Assembly (NCBI GenBank): GCA_018398765.1
Contig: JAHBMJ010001547.1
Coordinates: 10,036-29,427, forward strand
From: Chromera velia
Lineage: Eukaryota > Sar > Chromeraceae
Direction: 5' to 3'
Length of the DNA stretch: 19,392 nt
The first letter of the stretch is position 1. Each line of letters begins with the position of its first letter. Both the position numbers and the translations under genes were made by a program. The notes beneath the pieces are model-generated. The model was not told the origin of the DNA. It made no database searches and saw only the letters and a list, made by a program, of their open reading frames with translations. This document shows, piece after piece, positions 19,355 to 19,392 of this stretch.

Positions 19355-19392
19355 AACCGGAGGAATAACCCCGTCCCCCCCCCCAACCCCCC

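Larger units (their letters stand above)
17135..19392 (-). mobile_element. Degenerate Ty1/copia-type LTR retrotransposon, pol 3' part
   Basis: Read on the minus strand, the order is a low-complexity linker, reverse transcriptase fragments, a connecting segment and RNase H, which is the copia order. The frame is broken by in-frame stops and at least two frameshifts, so the copy is not functional. No integrase or gag is visible inside the window and the element continues past its right edge. No LTR was identified; a purine run (minus strand 17060-17051, AG7AG) downstream of RNase H is a possible polypurine tract. Confidence 0.85.

Overview
The window is nuclear DNA of an intron-rich eukaryote, most likely a photosynthetic alga with a complex (secondary, red-type) plastid. 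The basis is (i) three multi-exon genes with GT-AG introns whose phases join correctly, (ii) a TsaD protein beginning with a signal peptide followed by an A|F cleavage-like motif and an Arg/Ser-rich stretch, the layout of bipartite plastid presequences, and (iii) long (CTGT)n/(CAGA)n tracts, a decayed Ty1/copia element and repeated TGCATGCA palindromes. A chromerid such as Chromera velia fits best, but this is inference. Single Ns at 13424 and 15901, both inside simple repeats, point to a draft assembly.

Layout. 24-6268 (minus): a gene I assemble as 17 short exons encoding 379 aa of unknown function; its introns hold two families of dispersed repeats. 6269-6886: a divergent intergenic region. 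6887-7897 (plus): an intronless gene for a 336-aa protein with an N-terminal Cys/His motif and a von Willebrand factor A (VWA) domain with a complete MIDAS site, resembling bacterial and phage VWA proteins. 7898-9370: an intergenic region, very AT-rich in its second half. 9371-14090 (minus): a 10-exon gene for a 617-aa TsaD/Qri7-type tRNA t6A37 threonylcarbamoyltransferase, probably plastid-targeted. 14091-14654: a second divergent intergenic region with a GC-rich block and a perfect inverted repeat. 14655-15433 (plus): a two-exon GNAT acetyltransferase gene (165 aa). 15434-17004: simple repeats, inverted copies of the repeat already seen at 3.9-4.45 kb, and an AT-rich island. 17005-17067 (plus): a weak first-exon candidate. 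17135 to the window end (minus): a broken Ty1/copia pol region with reverse transcriptase and RNase H remnants.

The genes form two head-to-head pairs (unknown gene/VWA and tsaD/GNAT) that meet tail-to-tail (VWA/tsaD). Nothing in the sequence ties them into one pathway. The only firmly assignable biochemistry is t6A tRNA modification (TsaD) and acyl-CoA-dependent acyl transfer (GNAT).
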